From contig CAZIUL010000010.1 of the NCBI GenBank assembly GCA_964542475.1, positions 53,652 to 117,651 of the forward strand: a stretch of 64,000 nucleotides of DNA. The letters are read 5' to 3'. The DNA comes from CAZIUL01 sp964542475. GTDB lineage: Bacteria > Planctomycetota > B15-G4 > CAYZWU01. The notes under the pieces were generated by a model. The model saw only the letters and a program-made list of their open reading frames with translations. It ran no database searches and had not been told where the DNA came from. Position numbers and translations under genes: made by a program. Position 1 is the stretch's first letter. Each line of letters starts with the position of its first letter. Shown here piece after piece: positions 15,421 through 24,533 of this stretch.

Positions 15421-18400
15421 ATGCCTGACAAGCGATCAATAATTGCGCGTATCATCCTGCGCCCTGTAACGGTTCTGATGATTTTCCTCTCTTTCATCGG
15501 CATGGGCACAATCGCCTATCTGAAGATCCCCATAAACCTTCTGCCGGAGGGTTTCAGCAGCAACTTCCTGACCATCTGGACACCGTACCGTGATTCGTCC
15601 CCTGAGGAGGTGGAGGACAAGCTCACCAAGCCGATAGAGGAGATGATCCGCACCATCCCCGGCATCAAGAACCTGTACTCCTACTCTTCGACAAACGGAA
15701 GCAGGGTCCGGGTCGAGTTCAGGCCGGGTGTGAACATGGACCTTGCATACTGCGAGATCAAGGACCGAATGGAGCGTGTGAAGCCCGAGTTTCCGGACAC
15801 GGTCGAGGACTACTACTGCTTCCGCTTCAACATGGACACCGACATCCCGGTCATCTGGATGGCGGTGCTCTACGAAAGCAGCGTCGAGAACCCGTTCACC
15901 CTTGCGGAGGAGGTCATAAAGAGCCGCCTCGAAGGCGTGGACGGCGTGGCGAACATCAACGTGCGCGGCCTTGTGGACGACGCTGTAAGGATCTTCCTGG
16001 ACCCGGACAAGGTGAGCGGTTACAGGATCAATCTCTACGATCTCATCACCAGGATGGGCAGGGACAATTTCGCGCTGCCCGCGGGAAACATCAGGGAAAG
16101 CAGCCGCAGATACAGCCTGAGAGTCGATGCCAAGTATCGCTCCGTCGACGAGATCAGTAACTACCCTGTGACAAAAACCTTGAAGATCAAGGACATCGGG
16201 GAGGTTGTGCTCGGCCGCACTTACAGGGATTACGTGGCGCGGGTGAACGGCAAGGAGTCCATGCTGTTCGCCATATCCAAGGAGTCGCAGAAGAACACGG
16301 CCAAGGTATGCAGGGCTGTGGAAAAGACCGTGGAGGAGCTCGAGGCGGACAGCCGGCTGGTCGGGTTCGAATTCCTTGTCTTCTTCAACCAGCGCGAAAT
16401 TATCGAATCCTCGCTCAACACGCTCAAAACCTCCCTCGCCTGGGGAGGGCTCTTTGCAGTCATTGTTCTCTACCTTTTCCTGCGAAACATCAGGGCAACC
16501 ATCATAGTGTCCATGGCAATTCCCACATCGATAATGATCGCGCTCGTTGTGATCTTTTTCTCCGGCCGCACATTCAACCTCCTGTCCCTTGCGGGCTTCA
16601 CCCTGGCCGTGGGAATGCTCGTGGACAACGCCATTGTGGTCATCGAAAACATCACGAGGTACCAGGCAATGGGCAAGCCGCCGCCCGAGGCATCTGCAAA
16701 AGGCGCGGCCCAGGTCGGCATCGCGATCCTCATGGCAACCCTCACCACAATCGTCGTGTTCCTGCCGCTGATCTTTTTCCAGGAGGACAACAACCTCAGG
16801 CTCATGCTCAGCGAGGTGGGGCTTCCGATCTCGTTCTCCCTGCTGGCCTCGCTGCTCACAGCGCTGGTTTTCATCCCGCTCTCCACCACCTACCTGATCC
16901 GCATGCGCTCGAGAAGTACAGCCGGCAACAGCGGCACCAGCGGATCGAACGCGGCGTTCAACGCATACAACCGGACCGGAAGGATCGGGATGCTTTACGA
17001 ACGCTGCCTGTCCTGGACCATTTCACACCGGTTCGGCGCTTTCCTGCTTGCAATGCTCCTGTTCATGTCCACGCAGGTTGCAGGCTCCTTTGTCGAACCC
17101 GCCTTCGAGGAAGGCGGAGGCGATAAGCAGATTTCCATCGACGTGGATCTGCCTAACCACTACACATTGGACGAGGCGAACGAAGTGTTCTGTAAGCTGG
17201 AAGCCTTTGCCGAGGAACACGTCGACGACTTCCTCATCGACGCCTACTCGGCGTTTTTCGACCGCGAAAACGGATCGCTGGAGTTCTACCTGCGGGACGA
17301 CGCCGGACCGCTGTTCATCAAAGCCCTGCCGAAGAGGGTGCGTGAAAAACTGCCTCCGCTCCCGGGGGTCGAGTACGACCTTGGGGTCGAGGGCGCAAGC
17401 GAGGGCCGCAACGATTTCAGGATCGAGATCGCCGGACAGAACAGCAGCCTCCTTGATGACATCGCCCACGACTTGAAGGACAGGCTGAAGCTTCTGAAGG
17501 AGATCACCAACATCCGCATAGACACCGAGCGTGGCATGGACGAGGTCCGCGTCAAGGTAAACCGGGAGCTTGCACGCAAGTTCGATGTCAACCCCGAGGT
17601 GTTGCGGGGCACCGTGGCCTGGGGATTGGGGGGCCAGCGCCTGCCCGATTACAACGATCGGGGCAGGGAGATCAGGATGCAGATCGAGTACGAGGAAGCC
17701 GAAGTGGAAAACCTCGACATCCTGAACAACCTGAACATCTCCTCAAACTCGGGCGCGCGGCTTCCGCTTGCAACGGTGGCTGACCTGCTCGTTACACGCG
17801 GCTCCGGCAGCATCGTCCGGAGCAACGGCAAGACCGTGATGGGAATCACGGCCACCCCGCTCGTGGACAACGTGTACACCGTATCCAGGAAGGTGACGGA
17901 GGTCATGGAAGGCTACGACTTTCCACAGGGATACCAGTGGACTGAAAAGGGCGGGTATACGAGGTACCAGGAGCAGATGTCGGACATCTGGATGGCGTTC
18001 GCTCTTTCGGTGACACTGGTGTTCATACTGATGGGCACTCTTTTCGAATCCGCGATCCTTCCGCTGTCCGTACTGTTTTCGATCCCCTTCGCGTGCACGG
18101 GCAGCGTGTGGCTTCTCGCGGCCACCGGCACACCGCTGGACATGAACGCCTGGGTGGGTTTCATCCTGCTCTCGGGAATCGTGGTGAACAACGCCATCGT
18201 GCTCATCGACCACATCAACAAGCTGAGAGATGAAAAGCTATCCCGGCGCGAGGCAATCATCCGCGGGGCGAGGGAACGTCTGAGGCCCATCTTCATGACA
18301 GCCATGACAACGATATTCGGCCTGCTTCCAATGGCCATGCCAACGGTTTTCACCTCGGGTGGAGGGGCGTCCGTGTTCTCGTACCGCTCCCTGGCGATAG

Positions 18401-18534
18401 TGGTTCTCGGCGGGCTCGCCCTGTCCACCATTTCAACGCTTTTCGTGGTGCCGCTGTTTTACACCTTTTTCGACGACCTGAGAAACAAGAGCAAGGAACT
18501 AGTCATGTCAGCGATTCCGGGCACAAAAAAATAA
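15421..18534 (+). CDS. RND-family (AcrB/HAE1-like) efflux transporter
   Basis: A 1037-residue inner-membrane pump with the twelve-helix RND architecture. TM1 is at about residues 15-37, followed by a large periplasmic domain with porter motifs (NINVRGLVDDAVRI). TM2-6 (IVSMAIPTSIMIALVVIF, GFTLAVGMLVDNAIVVIENI) carry the conserved Asp pair of the proton relay (GMLVDNAIVV). A second periplasmic domain and TM8-12 (FILLSGIVVNNAIVLIDHINKL, shortened as GIVVNNAIVLID) follow. The N-terminal MPDKRSIIARIILRPVT start is preceded by a CGGAGA. No membrane-fusion protein or TolC-type channel is adjacent, so it is an orphan or uses partners encoded elsewhere. The kinase-aminotransferase gene begins 9 bp after its stop, suggesting co-transcription. 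Substrate unknown. Confidence 0.93.
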   Translation: MPDKRSIIARIILRPVTVLMIFLSFIGMGTIAYLKIPINLLPEGFSSNFLTIWTPYRDSSPEEVEDKLTKPIEEMIRTIPGIKNLYSYSSTNGSRVRVEFRPGVNMDLAYCEIKDRMERVKPEFPDTVEDYYCFRFNMDTDIPVIWMAVLYESSVENPFTLAEEVIKSRLEGVDGVANINVRGLVDDAVRIFLDPDKVSGYRINLYDLITRMGRDNFALPAGNIRESSRRYSLRVDAKYRSVDEISNYPVTKTLKIKDIGEVVLGRTYRDYVARVNGKESMLFAISKESQKNTAKVCRAVEKTVEELEADSRLVGFEFLVFFNQREIIESSLNTLKTSLAWGGLFAVIVLYLFLRNIRATIIVSMAIPTSIMIALVVIFFSGRTFNLLSLAGFTLAVGMLVDNAIVVIENITRYQAMGKPPPEASAKGAAQVGIAILMATLTTIVVFLPLIFFQEDNNLRLMLSEVGLPISFSLLASLLTALVFIPLSTTYLIRMRSRSTAGNSGTSGSNAAFNAYNRTGRIGMLYERCLSWTISHRFGAFLLAMLLFMSTQVAGSFVEPAFEEGGGDKQISIDVDLPNHYTLDEANEVFCKLEAFAEEHVDDFLIDAYSAFFDRENGSLEFYLRDDAGPLFIKALPKRVREKLPPLPGVEYDLGVEGASEGRNDFRIEIAGQNSSLLDDIAHDLKDRLKLLKEITNIRIDTERGMDEVRVKVNRELARKFDVNPEVLRGTVAWGLGGQRLPDYNDRGREIRMQIEYEEAEVENLDILNNLNISSNSGARLPLATVADLLVTRGSGSIVRSNGKTVMGITATPLVDNVYTVSRKVTEVMEGYDFPQGYQWTEKGGYTRYQEQMSDIWMAFALSVTLVFILMGTLFESAILPLSVLFSIPFACTGSVWLLAATGTPLDMNAWVGFILLSGIVVNNAIVLIDHINKLRDEKLSRREAIIRGARERLRPIFMTAMTTIFGLLPMAMPTVFTSGGGASVFSYRSLAIVVLGGLALSTISTLFVVPLFYTFFDDLRNKSKELVMSAIPGTKK

Positions 18535-18543
18535 AGGGAAAAG

Positions 18544-20958
18544 ATGGCGCCCGCACACAAGAAGCAGCTCCTGTTCAGCGAAAAAGACGCCCGGGAGATC
18601 GCGCTTGAAGAGTTCGGCCTGACCGCGAAGGCACAACGCCTTCCAGGGTACGTCGACATCAACTTCCACTTGAAAGGTGATTGCGACGAAGAGCATGTGC
18701 TCAAGATATCGGACATCTCGGAAAACGAGGCCGGCCTCGGCTTTCAAAACATCGCAATGGAGATGATAGCAAAGGAGTGCGGCGAGCTCTTCTGCCCGGT
18801 ACCGTGCAAGAGCCTGTCCGGCAAAACGATCGTAAAGATCATGTCCCCGGGCCGGGGCGGATCAATGCGCCTCGCGCGGCTCCTCACATTCGTTCCGGGA
18901 CAGCTCATGTGTGACGCCGCCCCGCATACGGAAGGTTTCCTCGAAAGCGTGGGCAGCCTCCTCGGCCGGGTGGACAGAGCGCTCGAACACCTCACGCATC
19001 CGGCGATGTACAGGGATACGGTGTGGGACCTGAAAAGCGCGTCCGGCTCGAGGGAGTACCTCGGCGATGTGGCGAGCCGATCTAGTAGAACTCTCGCGGA
19101 GCACTTTCTAGACATGTTCGAATCGCTTGCTTTGCCTGTCCTGACATGCCTGCGATCGAGCGTCATTCACAACGACGGGAACGACTACAACGTTCTCGTG
19201 AAGAAAAGCCCCGGCAAAGGATTGGAAGCGACAGGGATCATCGATTTCAGCGACCTGCTCCGCACACAGGTGGTGTGCGAGCCCGCAATAACAGCGGCTT
19301 ATGCCGCGCTCGGCAAGGAAGAACCGTTCGCTGCCGCTGTAGCGGTGGTCAAGGGGTACCACAGCGTTTTCCCCCTGACAGAAGAAGAGCTGAGCATCCT
19401 TTTTCCTCTTGTCTGCGCGAGGCTCTGCACGAGTGTATGCCTCTCAGCGCACATGCATTCCATCGACCCTGAAAACGAGTACATCCTGGCCAGCGAAAAA
19501 CGTGCATGGGCTGTGCTTCACAGGTTTGCGGGAATCGATCCCGGCAAAGCGGAAACAGCTTTTTTCGACGCGTGCGGACTCAAATGCCCGCCCGCAACAG
19601 GCGCGTGTACAGGCGGGGGCACGCACCCGGAAAAGATGAGCAAGGATGAGATCTTGAGGCTGAGAACCGTTCACATCGGAAGCTCCCTGAGCGTCTCGTA
19701 TATAAAACCGATCGAGATGGTGCGCGGGTTCATGCAGTACCTGTACGACGAGAACGGCCGGGCTTACCTGGATGCTGTCAACAACGTGCCCCATGTGGGG
19801 CACTGCCACCCAAAAGTTCTGGGCGCTGCAAAAAAACAGATGGCAGCGCTCAACACGAACACCCGCTACCTGCACGACAACCTCGTCGTGTACGCGAAGC
19901 AGCTCTGCTCGACGATGCCTGACCGGCTCGAGGTTTGCTTTTTCGTAAACTCCGGAAGCGAGGCCAACGACCTGGCGCTCCGCCTGGCACGCGCCTACAC
20001 CGGGCGCCGCGACATGGCTGTGGTGGATGGCGCATACCACGGGAACCTGGCCGCGCTCATCGACATCAGCCCATACAAGTTCAACGGCCCCGGAGGCAAG
20101 GGAGCCCCTCCCCATGTGCACATGACAACCGTGCCGGACGGGTACCGAGGCCTTTACAAGGGAACAGGCCGTGAGGCAGGGGAGATGTACGCCGCGTGTG
20201 TCAGGGAAACCATGAAAAGAGCTGCGGATGAGGGGGCGGGCACGGCCGCGTTCATCTGCGAGTCGTTCATGGGCTGCGCGGGGCAGATAATCCCGCCTGA
20301 AAACTACCTGAAAACAGCGGGCAGGCACGCGCGCGAGGCTGGAGCCGTGTTCATAGCAGACGAGGTCCAGGTGGGGTTCGGCAGGGCAGGCACCCATTTC
20401 TGGGCATTCGATGCGCAGGGCGGGGAACCCGACATAGTCACGCTCGGCAAGCCCATGGGCAACGGGCACCCGCTCGCAGCAGTGGTTACCACCAAGGAGA
20501 TCGCCGATGCGTTCGACACGGGCATGGAGTACTTCAACACCTTCGGCGGAAACCCCGTGTCCTGCGCTGTGGGTATGGCTGTGCTCGATGTGATCGCGGA
20601 GGATGGCCTGCAAAAAAACGCTCTCGAAACAGGGGCCCGGATGAAGTCTGGGCTTGAAGCCCTCATGGAGAGGCACGCGATCATCGGCCACGTGAGAGGA
20701 GCAGGGCTCTTCATCGGCGTTGAGCTGGTGTCGGACAAGAAAAGCCTGGAGCCCGCGGCTTCCGAGGCGGCTTTTGTCGTGGAACGCATGAAGGAAGAAG
20801 GGGTGCTCATCAGCACGGACGGGCCGCTAAAAAACGTGCTCAAGATCAAACCACCCCTTGTCTTCACAAAAGCAAACGCGGATTTCCTTGTCGATACATT
20901 GGACAAGGTGCTGGCGGATGCGGATAAGACAGGGAAACATCAAGACCGACACGTTTGA
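18544..20958 (+). CDS. APH/homoserine-kinase-like kinase fused to class-III aminotransferase
   Basis: An 804-residue two-domain cytoplasmic protein. Residues about 20-340 form an aminoglycoside/choline-kinase-like fold, with the catalytic loop VIHNDGNDYNVL (H209, D211, N214 region) and IIDFSDLL as the metal-binding aspartate motif. Residues about 375-800 form a class-III PLP aminotransferase: VPHVGHCHPKV, FVNSGSEANDLALRLAR, VDGAYHGN, FIADEVQVGFGR, and the PLP lysine K636 in GKPMGNGHPLA. The aminotransferase half is closest to the phosphoethanolamine / 5-phosphohydroxylysine lyase group (human AGXT2L type). A plausible role is phosphorylating a small amino alcohol and then removing it as phosphate, ammonia and aldehyde. 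AAGGGAAAAG precedes the ATG. It sits 9 bp after the RND gene. Confidence 0.88.
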   Translation: MAPAHKKQLLFSEKDAREIALEEFGLTAKAQRLPGYVDINFHLKGDCDEEHVLKISDISENEAGLGFQNIAMEMIAKECGELFCPVPCKSLSGKTIVKIMSPGRGGSMRLARLLTFVPGQLMCDAAPHTEGFLESVGSLLGRVDRALEHLTHPAMYRDTVWDLKSASGSREYLGDVASRSSRTLAEHFLDMFESLALPVLTCLRSSVIHNDGNDYNVLVKKSPGKGLEATGIIDFSDLLRTQVVCEPAITAAYAALGKEEPFAAAVAVVKGYHSVFPLTEEELSILFPLVCARLCTSVCLSAHMHSIDPENEYILASEKRAWAVLHRFAGIDPGKAETAFFDACGLKCPPATGACTGGGTHPEKMSKDEILRLRTVHIGSSLSVSYIKPIEMVRGFMQYLYDENGRAYLDAVNNVPHVGHCHPKVLGAAKKQMAALNTNTRYLHDNLVVYAKQLCSTMPDRLEVCFFVNSGSEANDLALRLARAYTGRRDMAVVDGAYHGNLAALIDISPYKFNGPGGKGAPPHVHMTTVPDGYRGLYKGTGREAGEMYAACVRETMKRAADEGAGTAAFICESFMGCAGQIIPPENYLKTAGRHAREAGAVFIADEVQVGFGRAGTHFWAFDAQGGEPDIVTLGKPMGNGHPLAAVVTTKEIADAFDTGMEYFNTFGGNPVSCAVGMAVLDVIAEDGLQKNALETGARMKSGLEALMERHAIIGHVRGAGLFIGVELVSDKKSLEPAASEAAFVVERMKEEGVLISTDGPLKNVLKIKPPLVFTKANADFLVDTLDKVLADADKTGKHQDRHV

Positions 20959-21037
20959 TCAGGCTCGCGCCTGGTGATCAGGTGAGCCCGGCTTGTGCCC
21001 ACGGTCCGTGGCCTCGTGAAGGCCCTGAAAAGCAGGG

Positions 21038-22582
21038 CTACTTCCGAAGGAACTTCTTTACTGTGTTGAGCGATTTTCCCAGGCGCTCGGCAACCTGTTT
21101 GTGGGTCAGGCCGCCCCTTGACCGGAAAACCTCCTTGATGTACTCGGCAACCACATCGTCCACAGGCCGGATGGAATCCGGATCGATCGAACCGTTGATA
21201 AAAAGGGGGTGATCTGCTTTTGCGTTTGCTTTTGCGTTTGTTTCCGATTCGATCTTCCGGTTCAACTCATCCAACACATCATCGCCAAGTAGAAGGCGGC
21301 GTTTGATGAGCCCTGAGAGCTCACGCACGTTCCCGGGCCACGAGTATTTTTTGAGCGTTTTGAGGCCCGCTTCAAAGTAGGCGTTGGCCTGGCAGGCATC
21401 GAAGCCGACGCCTTGCCTGTCCACCGAACGATCAATGATGTGGCGGACAACGCATAGAATGTCCTCCGACGCATCGTTCAGCGAGGGGGTTTTGAGCTCG
21501 ACCTCGGCCAGCCTGAAGTAGAGGTCCTCCCGAAAAAGCCCGTCGGTTACCTTCTGATCGATATCCGGCCCGGCCGCGGCTACTACCCTGACACCGGATC
21601 TTTGATCCTGGGTTCCACCCACCCGCCTGAACCGACCGGTCTGTAGAAGGCGCAGCAGGTCCGCCTGAACCGTGGGCGAGATATCTACCACGTCATCGAG
21701 AAAAAGCGTTCCCCCGTCCGCAGCCTTGACCAGCCCGCTCTTGTTGCTGTCAGCGCCTGTAAACGCCCCTTTCTTGTGCCCGAACAGCTCGGAACGCATG
21801 TAGCTTTCCTTGATGCCGGTGCAGTTAAACGCAGTAAAAGGCCCTTTTTTCCTGTGGCTGAGCTCGTGCAGGTAAAAGGCGGCAGCCTCTCGGCCGGAGC
21901 CTGCAGCACCTGTGATCAGCACGCTCATGTCGGTCTGCGCGACCTTCAACAGCCTCGCTTTCAGCGTCCGCACAACAGGGGATCTTCCCTCCAGGAAAGG
22001 AAAGTCGCATTCCTGAAAAAAGGACACCGCAGCCTGTTCATCCTCATGAAGATTTTCCAATCGGAAGCGGTCCGCTGAATGCGTAGAAAGGAACTCCGTT
22101 GCCTCATCGAGCGGTGCCGGATCATCAAGCCTCATGAAAAAAAGAGAGAGCATGTATTGGAGATAGCTTTTCAGCCCTGAGTCCGCATCATCCAGCGAAA
22201 CCAGGAGCGGATTGGGGACTTTTTCCGGAGGAAAAAAGGTTTCGAACGCACGGCGGATGCTGTTCTCCTGGTAAAGCTCGGCGTTTACACAGCCGCACAA
22301 CGCCTGCTCGACCGAGGGTGAAGTGGTGGGAGCGAACCACCGTATTTTCACTCCGTGCCCATCGAGCTTTTTCATGAGGCTTTGCACAGCGTGCACGTCA
22401 TCCACGCGGGGAAGAAGGATTATCGCCTCCGCCACATCCTCATCCATTTCCCAGCTTTCGAGCAGATCAACAATCATACCGGGGCCTGTCGGATGTAGTA
22501 CATCCCACGCGCCGCGGCATAATGCTGCAAGGCAGAGACACTCGGGCGTGGGGCACAATGCAATCGCTTTACGAGTTATCAT
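21038..22582 (-). CDS. Sigma54-dependent transcriptional activator (AAA+), variant Walker A
   Basis: A 514-residue bacterial enhancer-binding protein. Residues 1-190 form an N-terminal sensory region without recognisable receiver residues. The central AAA+ domain is at about 195-425, with Walker A GAAGSGREA (225-233), GAFTGA (272-277) for sigma54 contact, Walker B GGTLFLDDVVD and the arginine-finger segment FREDLYFRL. The C-terminal helix-turn-helix is KQVAERLGKSLNTVKKFLR. The Walker A lysine is replaced by Arg (GSGRE instead of GTGKE), which is unusual and could weaken ATP binding. A minus-strand TTGACA-17-TACATA (22617 to 22589) lies so close to the ATG that the mRNA may be leaderless. The downstream kinase-aminotransferase gene is convergent with it. 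Its target promoter may be the sigma54 site at 59.36 kb; this is speculation. Confidence 0.9.
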   Translation of the reverse strand: MITRKAIALCPTPECLCLAALCRGAWDVLHPTGPGMIVDLLESWEMDEDVAEAIILLPRVDDVHAVQSLMKKLDGHGVKIRWFAPTTSPSVEQALCGCVNAELYQENSIRRAFETFFPPEKVPNPLLVSLDDADSGLKSYLQYMLSLFFMRLDDPAPLDEATEFLSTHSADRFRLENLHEDEQAAVSFFQECDFPFLEGRSPVVRTLKARLLKVAQTDMSVLITGAAGSGREAAAFYLHELSHRKKGPFTAFNCTGIKESYMRSELFGHKKGAFTGADSNKSGLVKAADGGTLFLDDVVDISPTVQADLLRLLQTGRFRRVGGTQDQRSGVRVVAAAGPDIDQKVTDGLFREDLYFRLAEVELKTPSLNDASEDILCVVRHIIDRSVDRQGVGFDACQANAYFEAGLKTLKKYSWPGNVRELSGLIKRRLLLGDDVLDELNRKIESETNAKANAKADHPLFINGSIDPDSIRPVDDVVAEYIKEVFRSRGGLTHKQVAERLGKSLNTVKKFLRK

Positions 22583-22588
22583 GAAAGC

Positions 22589-22617
22589 TATGTATCATTT
22601 TATGACATCGGTGTCAA
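22589..22617 (-). promoter_or_regulatory. Possible sigma70 promoter of the sigma54 activator gene, leaderless
   Basis: On the minus strand TTGACA (22617-22612), 17-bp spacer, TACATA (22594-22589). The -10 box is weak (three of six) and ends 7 nt from ATG 22582. A GTCAA-TTG-TTGAC palindrome (22613-22625 region) overlaps the -35 box and could be an operator. Confidence 0.4.
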
Positions 22618-22665
22618 TTGTTGACCGAATTGTCTTTGGTTTTTTTTGGGGGCGCTATAACTCCC

Positions 22666-22844
22666 TAACCCGCTTATTTCATACTCTTCGTTGCGAGGTG
22701 CCGTAAACTGTGTTGTGGCAAGGCGCATGTCAGGAGACGACCGCAGGCCTGTTCCTACAGGTTGAGGATCGTCTCCTGGCATGAAACGCAGCCACAGCGC
22801 AGTTTACGGTGCCGCAGCAGAAGAGGAAGAAATATGCGGGCTAA
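22666..22844. repeat. 179-bp hairpin element, copy A (inverted relative to copy B at 40.27 kb)
   Basis: The ends are TAACCCGCTTATTTCAT and AAATATGCGGGCTA. The two arms pair along almost the whole length (CTCTTC/GAAGAG, CCGTAAACTG/CAGTTTACGG, CATGTCAGGAGACGA/TCGTCTCCTGGCATG) around a CCTGTTCCTACAGG tip. About 94% identical by eye to the reverse complement of 40270-40448. Non-coding. It takes up most of the 22583-22976 gap; the remainder (22845-22976) shows nothing I can name. Confidence 0.85.
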
Positions 22845-22976
22845 ACCACCAGGCAGGCTGCTGCATTAAGGATATCCAGGCCAGGCGCACCGATAAGAGC
22901 TCAAGCATCGGGATCAGCCTGTAGAACAGCGCGCCCAAACAACGGGTTCGCTTCCCTCACTAGAAGAAAGACACGC

Positions 22977-24398
22977 ATGCAAAAAAGCCCGGTTGAGCTT
23001 CTCCTTTGCCACAGCTACAATGCCCTGATCATGAGTTGGATTACAACAGCCGCCTGCATTACAGCCTGGGCCCTGACCCTTGTCTTCTTCTGCTTCCTGT
23101 TCGTGTCTGTCGTTGAGCGGGAAACGCGGGCGGCCTGGGTGAGCTTTTTCCTTTCCTTACCCGTGCTCGGTACATTCCACGCGCTCTGGCTGGCCGACCT
23201 CCCCCACAGGGAGCATGCGGCTCTTTTAGCGGTTGCGGTGCTCGCAGCAGCGATCGTTCTTCTTGTGATACCGATTGGAAGGGTCACACGCCTGAAAGTC
23301 ATTGGCAGGTGTGAGCGCGTGGACGAACGCGACGCCGTGTTTCATCGCTTCTACAGGATCGAGCCGGGCACGCCCGAGTTCAATGAGTACTACGAAAAAC
23401 ACCCGGAAAAGCGCGCGTTCGACGATAAGGTGCGCGAGCTCCCGCGCCTTGCGGACCCGGGCTCGAAAACGTACAACCCGCTTTCATCCCCGTTCCAGGC
23501 CGCAGCGTTCAGCGCTATTGAAGAGATCTCCCGTGATCTCGATCCGGGAATGCCGACGCCCCTGGACACGAAAGCTGTGGATGCGTCGCCTCGAGAGTTC
23601 ACCCGAAGCATCAAGGGATTCGCAGGGTACCTGGGCGCGGACCTGGCAGGGTGCACGAAACTGAATCCCTCTTTCGTGTACAGCCGCATCGGACGCTCAC
23701 CCGGCAGGTGGGGCGAAGCGATCGAACTCGACCACGGATACGCGCTGGCCATCGCGATCGAGATGTCGCACGACATGGTGCGGCACGCTCCCGCATCCCC
23801 CACCACGACCGAAACAGCCTTCAAGTACTACGAGGCGGGAAAGGTTGCCATGATCGTCGCGCGCTACATCAGGCTGTTAGGCTACAACGCGCGCGCTCAC
23901 GTGGATGGAAACTACCGCGTGCTCTGCGTACCGATTGCAGCTGATGCCGGGCTCGGCGAGCTCGGAAGGCTCGGGCTTCTGGTCACGCCAGAGTTCGGCC
24001 CGCGGATCAGGCTGTCGATCGTGACCACGGATTTACCGCTCGTGCAGGACGAACCCGTGGCTTTCGGTGTCCAGGAGTTCTGCTCGCTCTGCAAGAAATG
24101 CGCTGATGTCTGCCCGTCCGGATCCATAGACAAGGGGCTGAAAAAGGAACACAACGGCGTGGTAAAGTGGCGCTCCGAACAGGACTCGTGCTACCGCTAC
24201 TGGCGCATCGCGGGTTCCGATTGCGGGCTTTGCATGAAGGTGTGTCCGTTTTCGCACCCGGACAACCTCGCGCACAACGCTGTCCGGCGCCTGATAAGGC
24301 AAAACTCTCTCGCGCGGAAGATCGCGATTTACGGGGATGACCTTCTCTACGGCCGCCGACCCGACAGTAAACACCCTTTACCGCCCTGGCATCCTTAA
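22977..24398 (+). CDS. Reductive dehalogenase homologue (RdhA) with N-terminal membrane helices
   Basis: A 473-residue protein. In place of the usual Tat signal it has three N-terminal membrane segments (about residues 18-42, 53-72 and 80-98). The remainder matches the cobalamin-binding and catalytic core of RdhA: EMSHDMVRHAPASPT, YIRLLGYNARAH, GELGRLGLLVTPEFGPR, VTTDLPL. It ends in two [4Fe-4S] motifs, FCSLCKKCADVCPSGSI and GSDCGLCMKVCPFSHP. RdhA enzymes remove halide from organohalides using cobalamin and two clusters. Membrane-anchored forms are known mainly from marine sediment bacteria. There is no rdhB anchor gene beside it, which fits self-anchoring; with no TAT signal the core may face the cytoplasm. 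A weak AGAAGAAAG precedes ATG 22977; ATG 23031 is an alternative. QueG is a distant relative but fits less well. Confidence 0.88.
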   Translation: MQKSPVELLLCHSYNALIMSWITTAACITAWALTLVFFCFLFVSVVERETRAAWVSFFLSLPVLGTFHALWLADLPHREHAALLAVAVLAAAIVLLVIPIGRVTRLKVIGRCERVDERDAVFHRFYRIEPGTPEFNEYYEKHPEKRAFDDKVRELPRLADPGSKTYNPLSSPFQAAAFSAIEEISRDLDPGMPTPLDTKAVDASPREFTRSIKGFAGYLGADLAGCTKLNPSFVYSRIGRSPGRWGEAIELDHGYALAIAIEMSHDMVRHAPASPTTTETAFKYYEAGKVAMIVARYIRLLGYNARAHVDGNYRVLCVPIAADAGLGELGRLGLLVTPEFGPRIRLSIVTTDLPLVQDEPVAFGVQEFCSLCKKCADVCPSGSIDKGLKKEHNGVVKWRSEQDSCYRYWRIAGSDCGLCMKVCPFSHPDNLAHNAVRRLIRQNSLARKIAIYGDDLLYGRRPDSKHPLPPWHP

Positions 24399-24413
24399 CG
24401 CTGCAATGCAGCG
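24399..24413 (+). terminator. Short palindrome after the rdhA-like gene
   Basis: CGCTGCA-A-TGCAGCG begins directly after the stop codon. There is no immediate T-run, so termination is only possible. Confidence 0.3.
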
Positions 24414-24533
24414 GACCGTCTCAATGTAAATTTTCGACATCTGTCTCTTTTGCTGTACATATTCAAGTTCCGGATCGGTAAACTGGCATCATATGCGGTA
24501 ATTTCGAACCTTTACACATTTGGAGGACGAGTG

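Noticed and set aside
22977..24398. Epoxyqueuosine reductase (QueG)
   Set aside because: Three membrane helices and RdhA-specific segments (GELGRLGLLVTPEFGPR, VTTDLPL) fit reductive dehalogenases better.
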